A stretch of 64,000 bases of DNA, from the IMG/VR virus record IMGVR_UViG_3300042695_002264, positions 1 through 64,000 of that record; one strand, given 5' to 3'. This document shows, one piece after another, positions 6,802 through 13,264 of the stretch. The notes beneath the pieces were generated by a model, which was given only the letters and a program-made list of their open reading frames with translations, was not told where the DNA came from and ran no database searches. The DNA is from a virus. Numbering within the stretch: position 1 is the first letter of the stretch; each line of letters starts with the position of its first letter. The position numbers and the translations under genes are program-made.

Positions 6802-6866
6802 AAATCAACGACTTGCGGCCCCGCGCCCCGCGCCCATGTGTAAGTGCTTGATACTGAACAACTTAT
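6790..6866 (+). repeat. 77-bp twin-palindrome element, copy 7
   Basis: A 6790-6816 and B 6840-6866, 50 bp apart. The core is a variant (ggccccgcgccccgcgccc). It contains the stop codon of the 6532 gene and is followed by AT-rich DNA and tRNA genes, not by a protein-gene promoter. Confidence 0.85.
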
Positions 6867-6928
6867 ACATAATACCATAACAAGCCCATCTGATAATAAT
6901 AATGCATTTTTATTCATATGATAGTGTT

Positions 6929-7005
6929 TTATCTATTTAGCTATTTGACTAATAACTATTTCCTATTTATCTATTTCACTTTTAGCTATTTCGCTATTTG
7001 TCGAA
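6929..7005. repeat. AT-rich CTATTT repeats
   Basis: Within the 240-nt gene-free stretch between element 7 and tRNA-Asp, the hexamer CTATTT recurs about every 8-12 nt (CTATTTAG, CTATTTGAC, CTATTTCC, CTATTTATC, CTATTTCAC, CTATTTCGC, CTATTTGTCG). Related ATTTCGC repeats occur near 15860, 19310-19405 and 19755-19835. Role unknown. Confidence 0.6.
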
Positions 7006-7107
7006 GTATTTAAGAAATTTCGACAGGTTTTTTTGTTATGTCGAAAGGATCGACATGAGAGAAAAACATTTGACTGATGTGTAAATTGTGATAGAGTTGG
7101 AGGTAGA

Positions 7108-7181
7108 GGAGTTTTAGCTCAATTGGTTAGAGCGCTGCCCTGTCACGGCAGAGGTTGCGGGTTCGAGCCCCGTAAACTCCG
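7108..7181 (+). tRNA. tRNA-Asp (GTC)
   Basis: Acceptor GGAGTTT pairs with AAACTCC, discriminator G, no encoded CCA. Anticodon arm CTGCC-CTGTCAC-GGCAG, T-arm GCGGG-TTCGAGC-CCCGT. A T8 run follows directly. Confidence 0.93.
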
Positions 7182-7189
7182 TTTTTTTT

Positions 7190-7264
7190 GGGAAGGTAGC
7201 TCAAAGGTAGAGCAGCGCCCTTTTAAGGCGTTGGTTCTGGGTTCGATCCCCAGTCTTCCCACCA
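7190..7264 (+). tRNA. tRNA-Lys (TTT)
   Basis: Acceptor GGGAAGG/TCTTCCC, anticodon loop CTTTTAA in the stem GCGCC/GGCGT, T-arm with GTTCGATC, and an encoded CCA (7262-7264). It lies 8 nt after tRNA-Asp. Confidence 0.93.
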
Positions 7265-7295
7265 AAAAAATTTCAAAAAATAATCAAAATACCCG

Positions 7296-7324
7296 TTGAC
7301 AAAACCATCAAAAAACCCTATTCT
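7296..7324 (+). promoter_or_regulatory. Promoter of the 7331 gene
   Basis: TTGACA (7296-7301), 17-bp spacer, TATTCT (7319-7324), 6 nt to ATG 7331. The downstream structured RNA may share this transcript. Confidence 0.7.
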
Positions 7325-7330
7325 TAAAAC

Positions 7331-7594
7331 ATGAAAGCACTACTAAATAAAGTCAAACTCGCAATCGCTGACTCCAAAATCGGTCAGTTCACCAACCCTG
7401 TGTATCGCTTGAAGTATCGGCCTTACACCGAACAAGGAAACAATGAGGTTTATACCTACTTCGTTTCTCGACCCTTCGACTTGTTCGCTAACGGAATCGT
7501 GGCTTACTGCTTCGGCAAAGGTGTTCGCAGGTTCCGCTACGATGAAATCGTTGAGCGGGAAGTTGTATCGCTCTTTGGAAAATCTGTGGCGTAA
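7331..7594 (+). CDS. Hypothetical protein upstream of the structured RNA
   Basis: Eighty-seven residues, beta-rich and aromatic: Y-R-L-K-Y-R-P-Y-T near residue 26, V-Y-T-Y-F-V-S-R-P-F-D-L-F near 41, then G-K-G-V-R-R-F-R-Y-D-E-I. No family named. The start fits a strong leaderless-type promoter. Its end overlaps a small hairpin (GTGGC-GTAAA-GCCAC, with the stop TAA in the loop), after which the noncoding region begins. Confidence 0.7.
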   Translation: MKALLNKVKLAIADSKIGQFTNPVYRLKYRPYTEQGNNEVYTYFVSRPFDLFANGIVAYCFGKGVRRFRYDEIVEREVVSLFGKSVA

Positions 7595-7599
7595 AGCCA

Positions 7600-8330
7600 C
7601 GAATAAACAATCTGCCCGACAATCAATATCGGAAATAAAAGAAGCAAAGTTAACCGGATCTTTGCGGTGGTCGCTTAATGCGAAATATAAAACATCCGCC
7701 GAGGCAGATAAACATTTACAAGTAGCCCGAAAAAATATCGGAAACAAAAGCAGGACAGAATAGCGTCTGTCATCATATACAAAACGCACCGAGGCTTGAA
7801 ATATGGGAGTCGCCCCGACCCCAAAGATGTAATGCATGACATCTCGGGGCAACTTTAAATATCTACGAGTTCATACCAGAGGGAACTGGTGCCCACGCGT
7901 AGAGAATAAACTCCCAAACTTTTAGTTCTTTTACATCTTGAGGGCTGACTCCTCCCAGAAGGGGGAGAGCGCGCAGCAGAAAACCAGAGGAATTAACCTC
8001 CAGCCCACAACTCTCCCAAGCTCTGGCGGATACATCTCCGTTCAACTTGTGAGCTAGTCGTCGAAAGACGATTCGATGTCGGTGCCGCCAGAAGGCACGG
8101 AGTCATAGGCAGGGAGTTCTGGCCTCCCTGTCAACACTTTCTGTCATAAAAAAAAATCGCCGTGGAGTAACGGTCCACTAGTCAGAACCTACTGATGAAT
8201 AAGAGTAAGCTGATCGTGACAGCAATAAAGGGGATGGTCACCACCGACCCGCGAGCGGCTCGCGTTAGCTGGTTAGTGCTGCAAAGCATTAGCCCCCATT
8301 TGATCCGTAAGGAGACGATGATGGGAAGCA
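7600..8330 (+). ncRNA. Large structured RNA candidate (GOLLD/ROOL-like)
   Basis: About 730 nt between a short gene and tRNA-Cys, with no convincing reading frame but dense complementarity. Helices seen: GCAAAG/CTTTGC (7644/7660); an enclosing GGGAGT 7805-7810/ACTCCC 7910-7915 around GCCCCGA 7812/TCGGGGC 7844, GATGT/ACATC, CTACG 7863/CGTAG 7898 and ACCAG/CTGGT; GGGCTG 7942/CAGCCC 8001 around two hairpins; GTCGTC-GAAA-GACGAT (8057); GTGCC/GGCAC (8082); CAGGGAG/CTCCCTG (8110); GTGGA/TCCAC (8162); CGCGAG-CGG-CTCGCG (8250); and a 10-bp stem with a GCAA loop (8271-8294). Size, GNRA loops and the tRNA neighbours match giant phage RNAs such as GOLLD and ROOL. I cannot assign a class from sequence alone, and both ends are approximate. 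Confidence 0.7.
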
Positions 8331-8347
8331 TGGCAGCCGACACTTTC

Positions 8348-8418
8348 GCACCTTTAGCCAAGTGGTAAGGCAGGAGTCTGCAACACTCTTATCGCTGGTT
8401 CGAATCCAGCAAGGTGCT
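8348..8418 (+). tRNA. tRNA-Cys (GCA)
   Basis: Acceptor GCACCTT/AAGGTGC, discriminator T, anticodon loop CTGCAAC in the stem GGAGT/ACTCT, T-arm GCTGG-TTCGAAT-CCAGC. Its last 10 nt overlap palindrome A of element 8. Confidence 0.92.
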
Positions 8419-8485
8419 GATTATCAACGAGTTACAGCTACACGCCCCGCCGCGCCGCGTAAATGCTTGAATATCAACGCTTTAT
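8409..8485 (+). repeat. 77-bp twin-palindrome element, copy 8
   Basis: A 8409-8435 (its first part is the tRNA-Cys 3' end) and B 8459-8485, 50 bp apart, with GCCCCGCCGCGC in the core. Confidence 0.85.
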
Positions 8486-8502
8486 AAAGTATAAATATCC
8501 AG

Positions 8503-8531
8503 TTGACAAAATTTTCAAATAGGGCTATTCT
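8503..8531 (+). promoter_or_regulatory. Promoter of the 8538 gene
   Basis: TTGACA (8503-8508), 17-bp spacer, TATTCT (8526-8531), 6 nt to ATG 8538. Confidence 0.75.
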
Positions 8532-8537
8532 TACAGC

Positions 8538-9263
8538 ATGATCACCACACAACTACCTCTACCCATGCGTTGCTCTTCTGATGCTCTCGTTCAGCCAGAG
8601 CTTGAACTCAAGCCTACGCGCAATCCTTCCTACTCTCGCGTCGAACGCTTCTTTGATTCCTTGGATCGTTCGCGTGTTGTGTCATACACCGACTACTGGA
8701 ATTCCATTGCGCCCAAAGGAACACAAGATGCAATGTTGCGCTGGCTCTTTGCTTTTATGTCAGTCCATACGAGTTGGAAGTCCAACGTCAACGGCTACAA
8801 CGCAATCAAAACAATGGATTGGTGGCACGATCAACAAGTCCTCCTTAACAAGCTCAAGCATAGTGGCGTTGGCTTGCACAACAATCGCACGAAATTTGTC
8901 TGGCAGTTCCAGAAAAACTTTTGGGGTGATGTCAAAAAGTATTCTCACGCTCCTACGGATTGGCGCGGTCATCGTGACGAGTTGGTTAGCGAAGTGCTTG
9001 GTCTTGGCAAAGCTAAAGTCTCTTTCTCGTTGGAGATGATTCATCCCGACAAGTGCGAAGTTGTCTGCATGGATACTCATATGTTCCAAGCCTACTCGCT
9101 CGACCAAACCAAAGACGAAAAACATTACGATAACATCGAAGCCCATTGGATTTCAATGTGCCGTGCGTATGACGTTCCCTGCTACATTGCGCGTTGCCTT
9201 TACTGGGATGCGATTCAAGACAAGCAGGATTCGCGCTACTGGTCGTATGTTTTTGAAGAATAA
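8538..9263 (+). CDS. HhH-GPD-type DNA glycosylase (probable base-excision repair)
   Basis: A 241-aa protein. The stretch L-G-L-G-K-A-K-V-S-F, followed some 20 residues later by C-M-D-T-H-M-F-Q, aligns with the helix-hairpin-helix and catalytic-Asp region of endonuclease III/OGG glycosylases (L-P-G-V-G-R-K-T-A and V-D-T-H-I-F-R). This would place a Lys and an Asp as in bifunctional N-glycosylase/AP-lyases. No Fe-S Cys cluster is visible at the C-terminus, so it is closer to OGG or AGOG types than to Nth. The substrate cannot be deduced. The start follows a strong leaderless-type promoter; the 9302 gene follows with its own promoter. Confidence 0.6.
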   Translation: MITTQLPLPMRCSSDALVQPELELKPTRNPSYSRVERFFDSLDRSRVVSYTDYWNSIAPKGTQDAMLRWLFAFMSVHTSWKSNVNGYNAIKTMDWWHDQQVLLNKLKHSGVGLHNNRTKFVWQFQKNFWGDVKKYSHAPTDWRGHRDELVSEVLGLGKAKVSFSLEMIHPDKCEVVCMDTHMFQAYSLDQTKDEKHYDNIEAHWISMCRAYDVPCYIARCLYWDAIQDKQDSRYWSYVFEE

Positions 9264-9266
9264 TCC

Positions 9267-9295
9267 TTGCAATCCATTTCAAAATCCAATACATT
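9267..9295 (+). promoter_or_regulatory. Promoter of the 9302 gene
   Basis: TTGCAA (9267-9272), 17-bp spacer, TACATT (9290-9295), 6 nt to ATG 9302. Confidence 0.65.
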
Positions 9296-9301
9296 AAGAA
9301 C

Positions 9302-9526
9302 ATGAACAAAACCACTACCATCATCACCCGCCGTTCACCCTTCACCCAAAAAGTTAACAGGATGGAGATTCCTCTCTCCCATTCGGAGTTTGAGAAGAGG
9401 ACAATTCTTTGGCAGTCTGGGATGCTCATTCAAGATGCGTTCCCCATGCTGTCCGCTGATGAGCGCGAGTTCATCAAAACTGGTATCACTCCCGAAGAGT
9501 GGGAACAGATGTTTGGAGAAGACTAA
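9302..9526 (+). CDS. Conserved small phage protein
   Basis: Seventy-four residues: an N-terminal R-R-S-P-F-T-Q-K patch, W-Q-S-G-M-L-I-Q-D-A-F-P in the middle, and D-E-R-E-F-I-K-T-G-I-T-P-E-E-W near the end. This arrangement recurs in small uncharacterised phage and bacterial proteins; I know no function. The 9548 gene follows, with a strong ribosome site. Confidence 0.7.
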   Translation: MNKTTTIITRRSPFTQKVNRMEIPLSHSEFEKRTILWQSGMLIQDAFPMLSADEREFIKTGITPEEWEQMFGED

Positions 9527-9547
9527 TATAGAAAGGAGGAAAATATA

Positions 9548-9718
9548 ATGAAACTAATCGAAGGTGCTATTTATAACTACAAAGGGGAAGCTGTTCGTTT
9601 CCGTAAACAGATTGGCGTTGTTGCTTTCTTGTCGCGTCGTAAGCGAGGTTCGTTTGTTGGACGAACTGATTTGCTCAAGAAGGCAAATAAAAAGCAGGTC
9701 GATAAATTCCTCAAATAA
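9548..9718 (+). CDS. Small basic protein
   Basis: Fifty-six residues, predicted mixed beta/alpha, very basic (R-K, R-R-K-R, K-K-A-N-K-K-Q). One of the clearest canonical ribosome sites in the left arm precedes it (AAAGGAGG, 8 nt before ATG), as expected for an internal operon gene. The stop lies 2 nt before element 9. Possible nucleic-acid binding. Confidence 0.65.
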   Translation: MKLIEGAIYNYKGEAVRFRKQIGVVAFLSRRKRGSFVGRTDLLKKANKKQVDKFLK

Positions 9719-9720
9719 GC

Positions 9721-9797
9721 GTAAAGCTCTCGTAATCATGGGGTTACGAGGGCGCGCCCCGCCGCGCTGCGTAAGTCGTTGGAAATCAACCACTTGC
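9721..9797 (+). repeat. 77-bp twin-palindrome element, copy 9
   Basis: A 9721-9747 (diverged: CTCGTAATCATGGGGTTACGAG forms its own stem) and B 9771-9797, with the majority core. GTGCCAA is 22 nt after B (9819). Confidence 0.85.
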
Positions 9798-9865
9798 GCA
9801 TTTGTCCTTTCAGGAACCGTGCCAATTCCCAGAAAAATATTTTCAATCAAATTGCAAAAAAAGGT

Positions 9866-9894
9866 TTGCTCGCTCATACAAAAACACTTATTCT
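9866..9894 (+). promoter_or_regulatory. Promoter of the 9903 gene
   Basis: TTGCTC (9866-9871), 17-bp spacer, TATTCT (9889-9894), 8 nt to ATG 9903. Confidence 0.65.
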
Positions 9895-9902
9895 TATGAA
9901 GT

Positions 9903-10682
9903 ATGAGAAACCTAAACCTAACACTGCACTGCGGCGGTCACGCCGTGGAATCCACCCAAGTTCAGCAAACTCCCACTCCCGCACCCACGGATTCGTGGAT
10001 GCCCATCCCGCACTTCGCGCTCATCGAGCGTCTGCGCGAGATCGTCGGTAGTGCTGGCTTGACCATCACGCAAGAGGCGCACGCCCTTGCTCGCAACGGC
10101 CTTCGCTACTTCGGATTGTTCCAAGTGGCGGGAATCCCCAACTTCTCACAGGAGTCCAACATCGGGACTGTGATCGGCTTGCGCAACTCGCACGACAAGT
10201 CGTTTCCCGCTGGCATCAACGCTGGTTCCGCGCCTTTCGTGTGCGACAACCTCGCGTTTCACAACGAGATCAAAATCGCTCGTCGTCACACCAAGTTCAT
10301 CATGCGCGACCTTCCTTCGCTCCTTTCGGGCGCATTCGGAAAGTTGCTCAACACTTGGGGCAACAACGCCAAGCGTATCGAGGCTTACCAGTCTTGCGCG
10401 CTCAAGGACGTTCAAGCGCACGACCTCATCGCCAAGGCTTACCGCTGTGGCGCAGTGAGCAAGACCGCTCTGGCGGACGTTCTCGACCAGTGGCACAACC
10501 CCGAACACGCCGAGTGGTCGGAGCAGAAGAACCTCTGGGGTCTTCACAACTCCTTCACCAACGTCATGCGCGGAAACGTGCTCGCGTTGCCCAAGCGTAG
10601 CGATGCGCTCCACGGACTTCTCGACCCTATCGCAGGCGTGGCGCTGGCGAGGGCAGAAGACGCCGAGGCCATCACGGTCTAA
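9903..10682 (+). CDS. DUF932-like phage/plasmid protein
   Basis: The 259-aa product contains I-G-L-R-N-S-H-D-K-S-F-P-A-G followed by F-V-C-D-N-L-A-F, the signature stretch of DUF932 proteins found on phages and plasmids. The family function is not established. Codon use is notably GC-rich compared with the right arm. It is transcribed alone, from a leaderless-type promoter to a strong terminator at 10702. An ATG at 9896 is out of frame. Confidence 0.75.
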   Translation: MRNLNLTLHCGGHAVESTQVQQTPTPAPTDSWMPIPHFALIERLREIVGSAGLTITQEAHALARNGLRYFGLFQVAGIPNFSQESNIGTVIGLRNSHDKSFPAGINAGSAPFVCDNLAFHNEIKIARRHTKFIMRDLPSLLSGAFGKLLNTWGNNAKRIEAYQSCALKDVQAHDLIAKAYRCGAVSKTALADVLDQWHNPEHAEWSEQKNLWGLHNSFTNVMRGNVLALPKRSDALHGLLDPIAGVALARAEDAEAITV

Positions 10683-10701
10683 ATTCTGAGACGCACAAAA
10701 G

Positions 10702-10735
10702 GGCTTGGCAGGGCAACCTGTCAAGTCTTTTTTTT
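10702..10735 (+). terminator. Rho-independent terminator of the 9903 gene
   Basis: GGCTTGGCAGG (10702-10712), loop GCAA, CCTGTCAAGTC (10717-10727), then T8. Confidence 0.9.
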
Positions 10736-10753
10736 GCAAAAATTCATTGTTGT

Positions 10754-10830
10754 GTAAGTCATTGAATATCAAGCACTTGCGCCGCCGCGCCCAGCTGCCC
10801 AGCGTAAGTCTTTGATTGTCAAGGGTTTAC
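10754..10830 (+). repeat. 77-bp twin-palindrome element, copy 10
   Basis: A 10754-10780 and B 10804-10830, 50 bp apart. The core is divergent (gccgccgcgcccagctgccc). It sits after an independent terminator. Confidence 0.85.
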
Positions 10831-10850
10831 ATTTTAATGCAAAAAATATC

Positions 10851-10879
10851 TTGACCGCACACGCAAAAGACTTTATTGT
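10851..10879 (+). promoter_or_regulatory. Promoter of the 10894 gene
   Basis: TTGACC (10851-10856), 17-bp spacer, TATTGT (10874-10879). The predicted leader is only about 8 nt and has no ribosome site. Confidence 0.5.
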
Positions 10880-10893
10880 CATTATATCACCAC

Positions 10894-11220
10894 ATGAAAC
10901 TATCAGAAATTCAAGCCATTGCAAACCTCACAGCAAAATTCCTCGGACTCCCAATCAAACCCAAGGCCGAAATTACTACCAATAAACGAGGCCGCGCCTA
11001 CACCACGCAGGGCCGCTTCAATATTCCAGAGTGGGCCTTCAAGCACGGAGAAAAGTTTGTCATATACTATGTTGTGCATGAAGTCTGCCACTTTTACGGA
11101 GGAACATTAGATCACGGCAAACTCTTTTGTCAAGTCGAAGACCGCGCATTAAAATTTTGGGGGCTTTACATTCAACGCAAAAAAGTTTATCCTAATCCAC
11201 AATCAATCTACAAACTATGA
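10894..11220 (+). CDS. SprT-like zinc metallopeptidase
   Basis: The 108-aa product carries V-V-H-E-V-C-H-F-Y (HExxH, about residues 61-65) followed by D-H-G-K-L-F, the order seen in small SprT-like or M48-type putative metalloproteases, where the second His is the third ligand. A basic loop (N-K-R-G-R-A-Y) precedes it. The substrate is unknown. ATG 10894 is preferred to the in-frame TTG at 10876, which lies in the -10. The last 4 nt overlap the next gene. Confidence 0.65.
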   Translation: MKLSEIQAIANLTAKFLGLPIKPKAEITTNKRGRAYTTQGRFNIPEWAFKHGEKFVIYYVVHEVCHFYGGTLDHGKLFCQVEDRALKFWGLYIQRKKVYPNPQSIYKL

Positions 11221-11465
11221 GCAAAAATACCTGCCCTGCTGATTACGATGGCGAAATGCTTGTTATCGGTGGCTATGTAAAATACGATGGAAAGACTTGG
11301 GAAGTCCTTGACTACGAAGATTCCGAACAGCCATACTTTGATGATAACTACACGGAACATAGTATTCTTTTATTGGCTTGCCGCTCGCAAGAGGAAGACA
11401 ATATTTGGATACCAGATTATGAGGTAGAGCAAACTGAATATCAGCAATTGTGTTTTGAACTATGA
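11217..11465 (+). CDS. Acidic hypothetical protein
   Basis: Eighty-two residues, very acidic (D-Y-E-D-S-E, Y-F-D-D-N-Y, S-Q-E-E-D-N), with a beta-rich look near V-G-G-Y-V-K-Y-D-G-K-T-W. It is coupled by 4-nt overlaps with both neighbours. No family recognised. Confidence 0.65.
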   Translation: MSKNTCPADYDGEMLVIGGYVKYDGKTWEVLDYEDSEQPYFDDNYTEHSILLLACRSQEEDNIWIPDYEVEQTEYQQLCFEL

Positions 11466-11554
11466 AAAATATCGTTCTATTTGTCGCTCTACCTATCACT
11501 ATTTGTGTCTGGTCGTTCACTATTTATGGAGTAATTAAATTTTTGGGGTGGTAG
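11462..11554 (+). CDS. 30-residue membrane peptide overlapping a tRNA
   Basis: M-K-N-I-V-L-F-V-A-L-P and onward: one hydrophobic helix. It starts within the previous stop (ATGA-type overlap). Its last codons (L-G-W-stop) lie inside the 5' part of tRNA-Met, so tRNA processing would remove the stop codon from the mRNA. Confidence 0.5.
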   Translation: MKNIVLFVALPITICVWSFTIYGVIKFLGW

Positions 11555-11618
11555 CTCAATGGTTAGAGCGTGCGGCTCATAATCGCTTGGTTGTCGGTTC
11601 GAATCCGACCCGCCCCAC
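11544..11618 (+). tRNA. tRNA-Met or tRNA-Ile2 (CAT)
   Basis: Acceptor TGGGGTG/CGCCCCA, discriminator C, anticodon loop CTCATAA, T-arm GTCGG-TTCGAAT-CCGAC. CAT could be elongator or initiator Met, or Ile with lysidine. The 3' end touches palindrome A of element 11. Confidence 0.85.
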
Positions 11619-11693
11619 ATCTATTTGAAAATCAAGCACTTACAGATGAGTGCCCCGCCGCGCCGCGTAAGTCGTTGATATTCAATGGCTTAC
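11617..11693 (+). repeat. 77-bp twin-palindrome element, copy 11
   Basis: A 11617-11643 (left half diverged and overlapping the tRNA end by 2 nt) and B 11667-11693. The core contains GCCCCGCCGCGC. Confidence 0.85.
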
Positions 11694-11701
11694 AAAAACA
11701 C

Positions 11702-11730
11702 TTGACACCAATCGCAACCTGTGATACATT
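11702..11730 (+). promoter_or_regulatory. Promoter of the 11737 gene
   Basis: TTGACA (11702-11707), 17-bp spacer, TACATT (11725-11730), 6 nt to ATG 11737. Confidence 0.7.
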
Positions 11731-11736
11731 TAGAGG

Positions 11737-11901
11737 ATGAACACTACTATTGCATCCTGTCGTGAACAAATCCAAGAGGACTTGATTTGCTTGCTTGAAG
11801 CTGCGAATAATCTTGGCCTCAAAGAACATCTTGAAGAAGTCACTACGCTGGCCTGTAAAATTGTGGTTGACAACTTCAAAAAACTTGAGAAGATAAGCTA
11901 A
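11737..11901 (+). CDS. Small helical hypothetical protein
   Basis: Fifty-four residues, probably one helical domain (C-L-L-E-A-A-N-N-L-G-L-K-E-H-L-E-E-V) with two Cys at positions 8 and 18 and a third near 39. It is defined by a strong leaderless-type promoter. Its TAA shares one base with the next ATG. Confidence 0.6.
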   Translation: MNTTIASCREQIQEDLICLLEAANNLGLKEHLEEVTTLACKIVVDNFKKLEKIS

Positions 11902-12164
11902 TGAACGACTACAAACTACCCAAAGACGCCTACTCTGCTGCTCGCTATGACGAGTTACACTTTGCTGTTGCCCACTATGGCACAGCCATGCACCGAAACC
12001 TTTGGGACTTGCTTGTTGACGCTGGCTTGAGCAAGCGACAAATCTTTTCCCAATACATGAAGGTTCTTCGTGTGACTACGGCTGTAAATAAAGACATTCT
12101 CTATTGTGTAGGGACTGGTAATTTTTCAATCAAACCTGTTGACAAAAAGAGCAAAACCCTATAA
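11901..12164 (+). CDS. Hypothetical protein
   Basis: Eighty-seven residues, soluble, with a helical middle (L-V-D-A-G-L-S-K-R-Q-I-F). Its last codons encode V-D-K-K-S-K-T-L and at the same time form the promoter of the rIIB-like gene; its TAA is part of that gene's -10 region. Confidence 0.6.
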   Translation: MNDYKLPKDAYSAARYDELHFAVAHYGTAMHRNLWDLLVDAGLSKRQIFSQYMKVLRVTTAVNKDILYCVGTGNFSIKPVDKKSKTL

Positions 12165-12167
12165 TAT
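12139..12167 (+). promoter_or_regulatory. Promoter of the rIIB-like gene
   Basis: TTGACA (12139-12144), 15-17-bp spacer, TATAAT/TAATAT (12160-12167), 5-7 nt to ATG 12173. It lies inside the end of the upstream gene. Confidence 0.65.
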
Positions 12168-12172
12168 CAAAA

Positions 12173-13042
12173 ATGATGAAAACGCTAAACGCACTAATCA
12201 AAACCGACGAGTCCATCACCGCAGTTCTTGATGGAGTTCCCAAGACGATGAGTTGTAACCATCCGTCTTTCACCGAGGCGATCACTTGCCTCGCTACTGG
12301 AGACTACGAAACCCTCGACACCCTGTTCGATGTTTCCGAGTCTATCACCCGCAAGTTTAATGCCGATAATGTCGGCGGTGTGGAGATCACCGATGGCGTG
12401 ATCTACTACCAAGGTGAACCTGTCCACAACTATGTCGTTGATCGTATCTTCGACTTCATGGACGAGGGCTTGCCGTTTGAGCCGCTTGCCAAGTTCCTTA
12501 ACAAACTCATGGCGAATCCTTCTCGCCGTGCGGTTGAGGAATTGTATAAGTTCCTTGAACACAAGCATCTTCCGATCTGTCAAGATGGCGACTTCCTTGC
12601 CTACAAGAGTGTTCGTCAAGACTACATGGATCACCATAGCGGCAAGTTCTTCAATGGTGTTGGTGAGGTCTTGGAAATGCCCCGCAACGCTGTCTGTGAC
12701 GATGCCGATGTGGGTTGCTCCTATGGCTTCCATGCTGGTAGCCATGCGTATGCCAGCACTTTTGGTGGCGGCGACTCTCGCCTTGTGATCGTCAAGATCA
12801 ATCCTGCCGATGTTGTGTCGGTTCCGAAAGATTGCGACTGCCAGAAGTTGCGGACTGCTCGCTACGAGGTTGTCAAAGACTTCGATGGAGTCTATAAGAA
12901 ACCTCTCAACACGGAGTTCAATTCCTACGATGAGGACTACGATGACGAGGGCTACGAAGATGAAGATTATGGTTGCACGGATAAAAATTGCAACTATCAT
13001 AATGTGAGGGATAGCAAGGGTCGCTTCATGCGGAAGCGGTAG
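12173..13042 (+). CDS. rIIB: RIIB-like protein
   Basis: The 289-aa product resembles T4 RIIB and its relatives. The recognisable stretches are F-L-A-Y-K-S-V-R near residue 144, H-S-G-K-F near 155, then G-C-S-Y-G-F-H-A-G, Y-A-S-T-F-G, and I-N-P-A-D-V-V-S-V-P-K-D. In T4 the rII genes affect lysis inhibition and exclusion by lambda Rex; a role here is inferred. The C-terminal 35 residues are extremely acidic, then Cys/His-containing and basic. It precedes the RIIA-like gene (in T4 rIIA comes first), separated from it by a terminator and element 12. Confidence 0.8.
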   Translation: MMKTLNALIKTDESITAVLDGVPKTMSCNHPSFTEAITCLATGDYETLDTLFDVSESITRKFNADNVGGVEITDGVIYYQGEPVHNYVVDRIFDFMDEGLPFEPLAKFLNKLMANPSRRAVEELYKFLEHKHLPICQDGDFLAYKSVRQDYMDHHSGKFFNGVGEVLEMPRNAVCDDADVGCSYGFHAGSHAYASTFGGGDSRLVIVKINPADVVSVPKDCDCQKLRTARYEVVKDFDGVYKKPLNTEFNSYDEDYDDEGYEDEDYGCTDKNCNYHNVRDSKGRFMRKR

Positions 13043-13059
13043 TCGGTGGTGCGACAAAA

Positions 13060-13098
13060 GGGGGTGGGGCTTGTGGTGGGCCTCACCCCCAACTTTTT
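13060..13098 (+). terminator. Rho-independent terminator of the rIIB-like gene
   Basis: GGGGGTG at 13060 pairs with CACCCCC ending at 13090, extended by GGC/GCC, then AACTTTTT. Confidence 0.8.
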
Positions 13099-13116
13099 GC
13101 TCTTGTCTTGTTTGTT

Positions 13117-13193
13117 GTAAGTGGTTAATACTCAAGCACTTGCAATCGCGCGCCCCGCCGCGCCGCGTAAGTCGTTGGCGTTCAACGTGTTAT
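13117..13193 (+). repeat. 77-bp twin-palindrome element, copy 12
   Basis: A 13117-13143 and B 13167-13193 with the majority core. It separates the rIIB-like and rIIA-like genes. Confidence 0.88.
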
Positions 13194-13213
13194 GATTTTG
13201 TGAAAAAAATCGC

Positions 13214-13242
13214 TTGCCATCCCACTCAAATACCACTATTCT
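13214..13242 (+). promoter_or_regulatory. Promoter of the rIIA-like gene
   Basis: TTGCCA (13214-13219), 17-bp spacer, TATTCT (13237-13242). Unlike most first genes, the ATG at 13265 lies 22 nt downstream, leaving a leader of about 16 nt without a purine-rich ribosome site. Confidence 0.6.
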
Positions 13243-13264
13243 GATTACTCAACCTACTACTACA

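Noticed and set aside
7443-7763. A 106-aa + frame (also readable from ATG 7542) after the 7331 gene
   Set aside because: It overlaps the 7331 gene and the beginning of the structured RNA, lacks a promoter or ribosome site and shows no recognisable domain.
7863-8045. A - strand frame of 60 aa inside the structured region
   Set aside because: No start signal, wrong strand for the neighbourhood, and it crosses several predicted stems.
7600-8330. Reading the structured region as RNase P RNA, tmRNA or a group I intron
   Set aside because: I see none of the RNase P consensus blocks, no tmRNA-like acceptor or tag frame and no split gene flanks, so none of these fits.
12194-13135. Long - strand frame opposite the rIIB-like gene
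   Set aside because: It mirrors the codon structure of the + gene; no promoter, ribosome site or domain.
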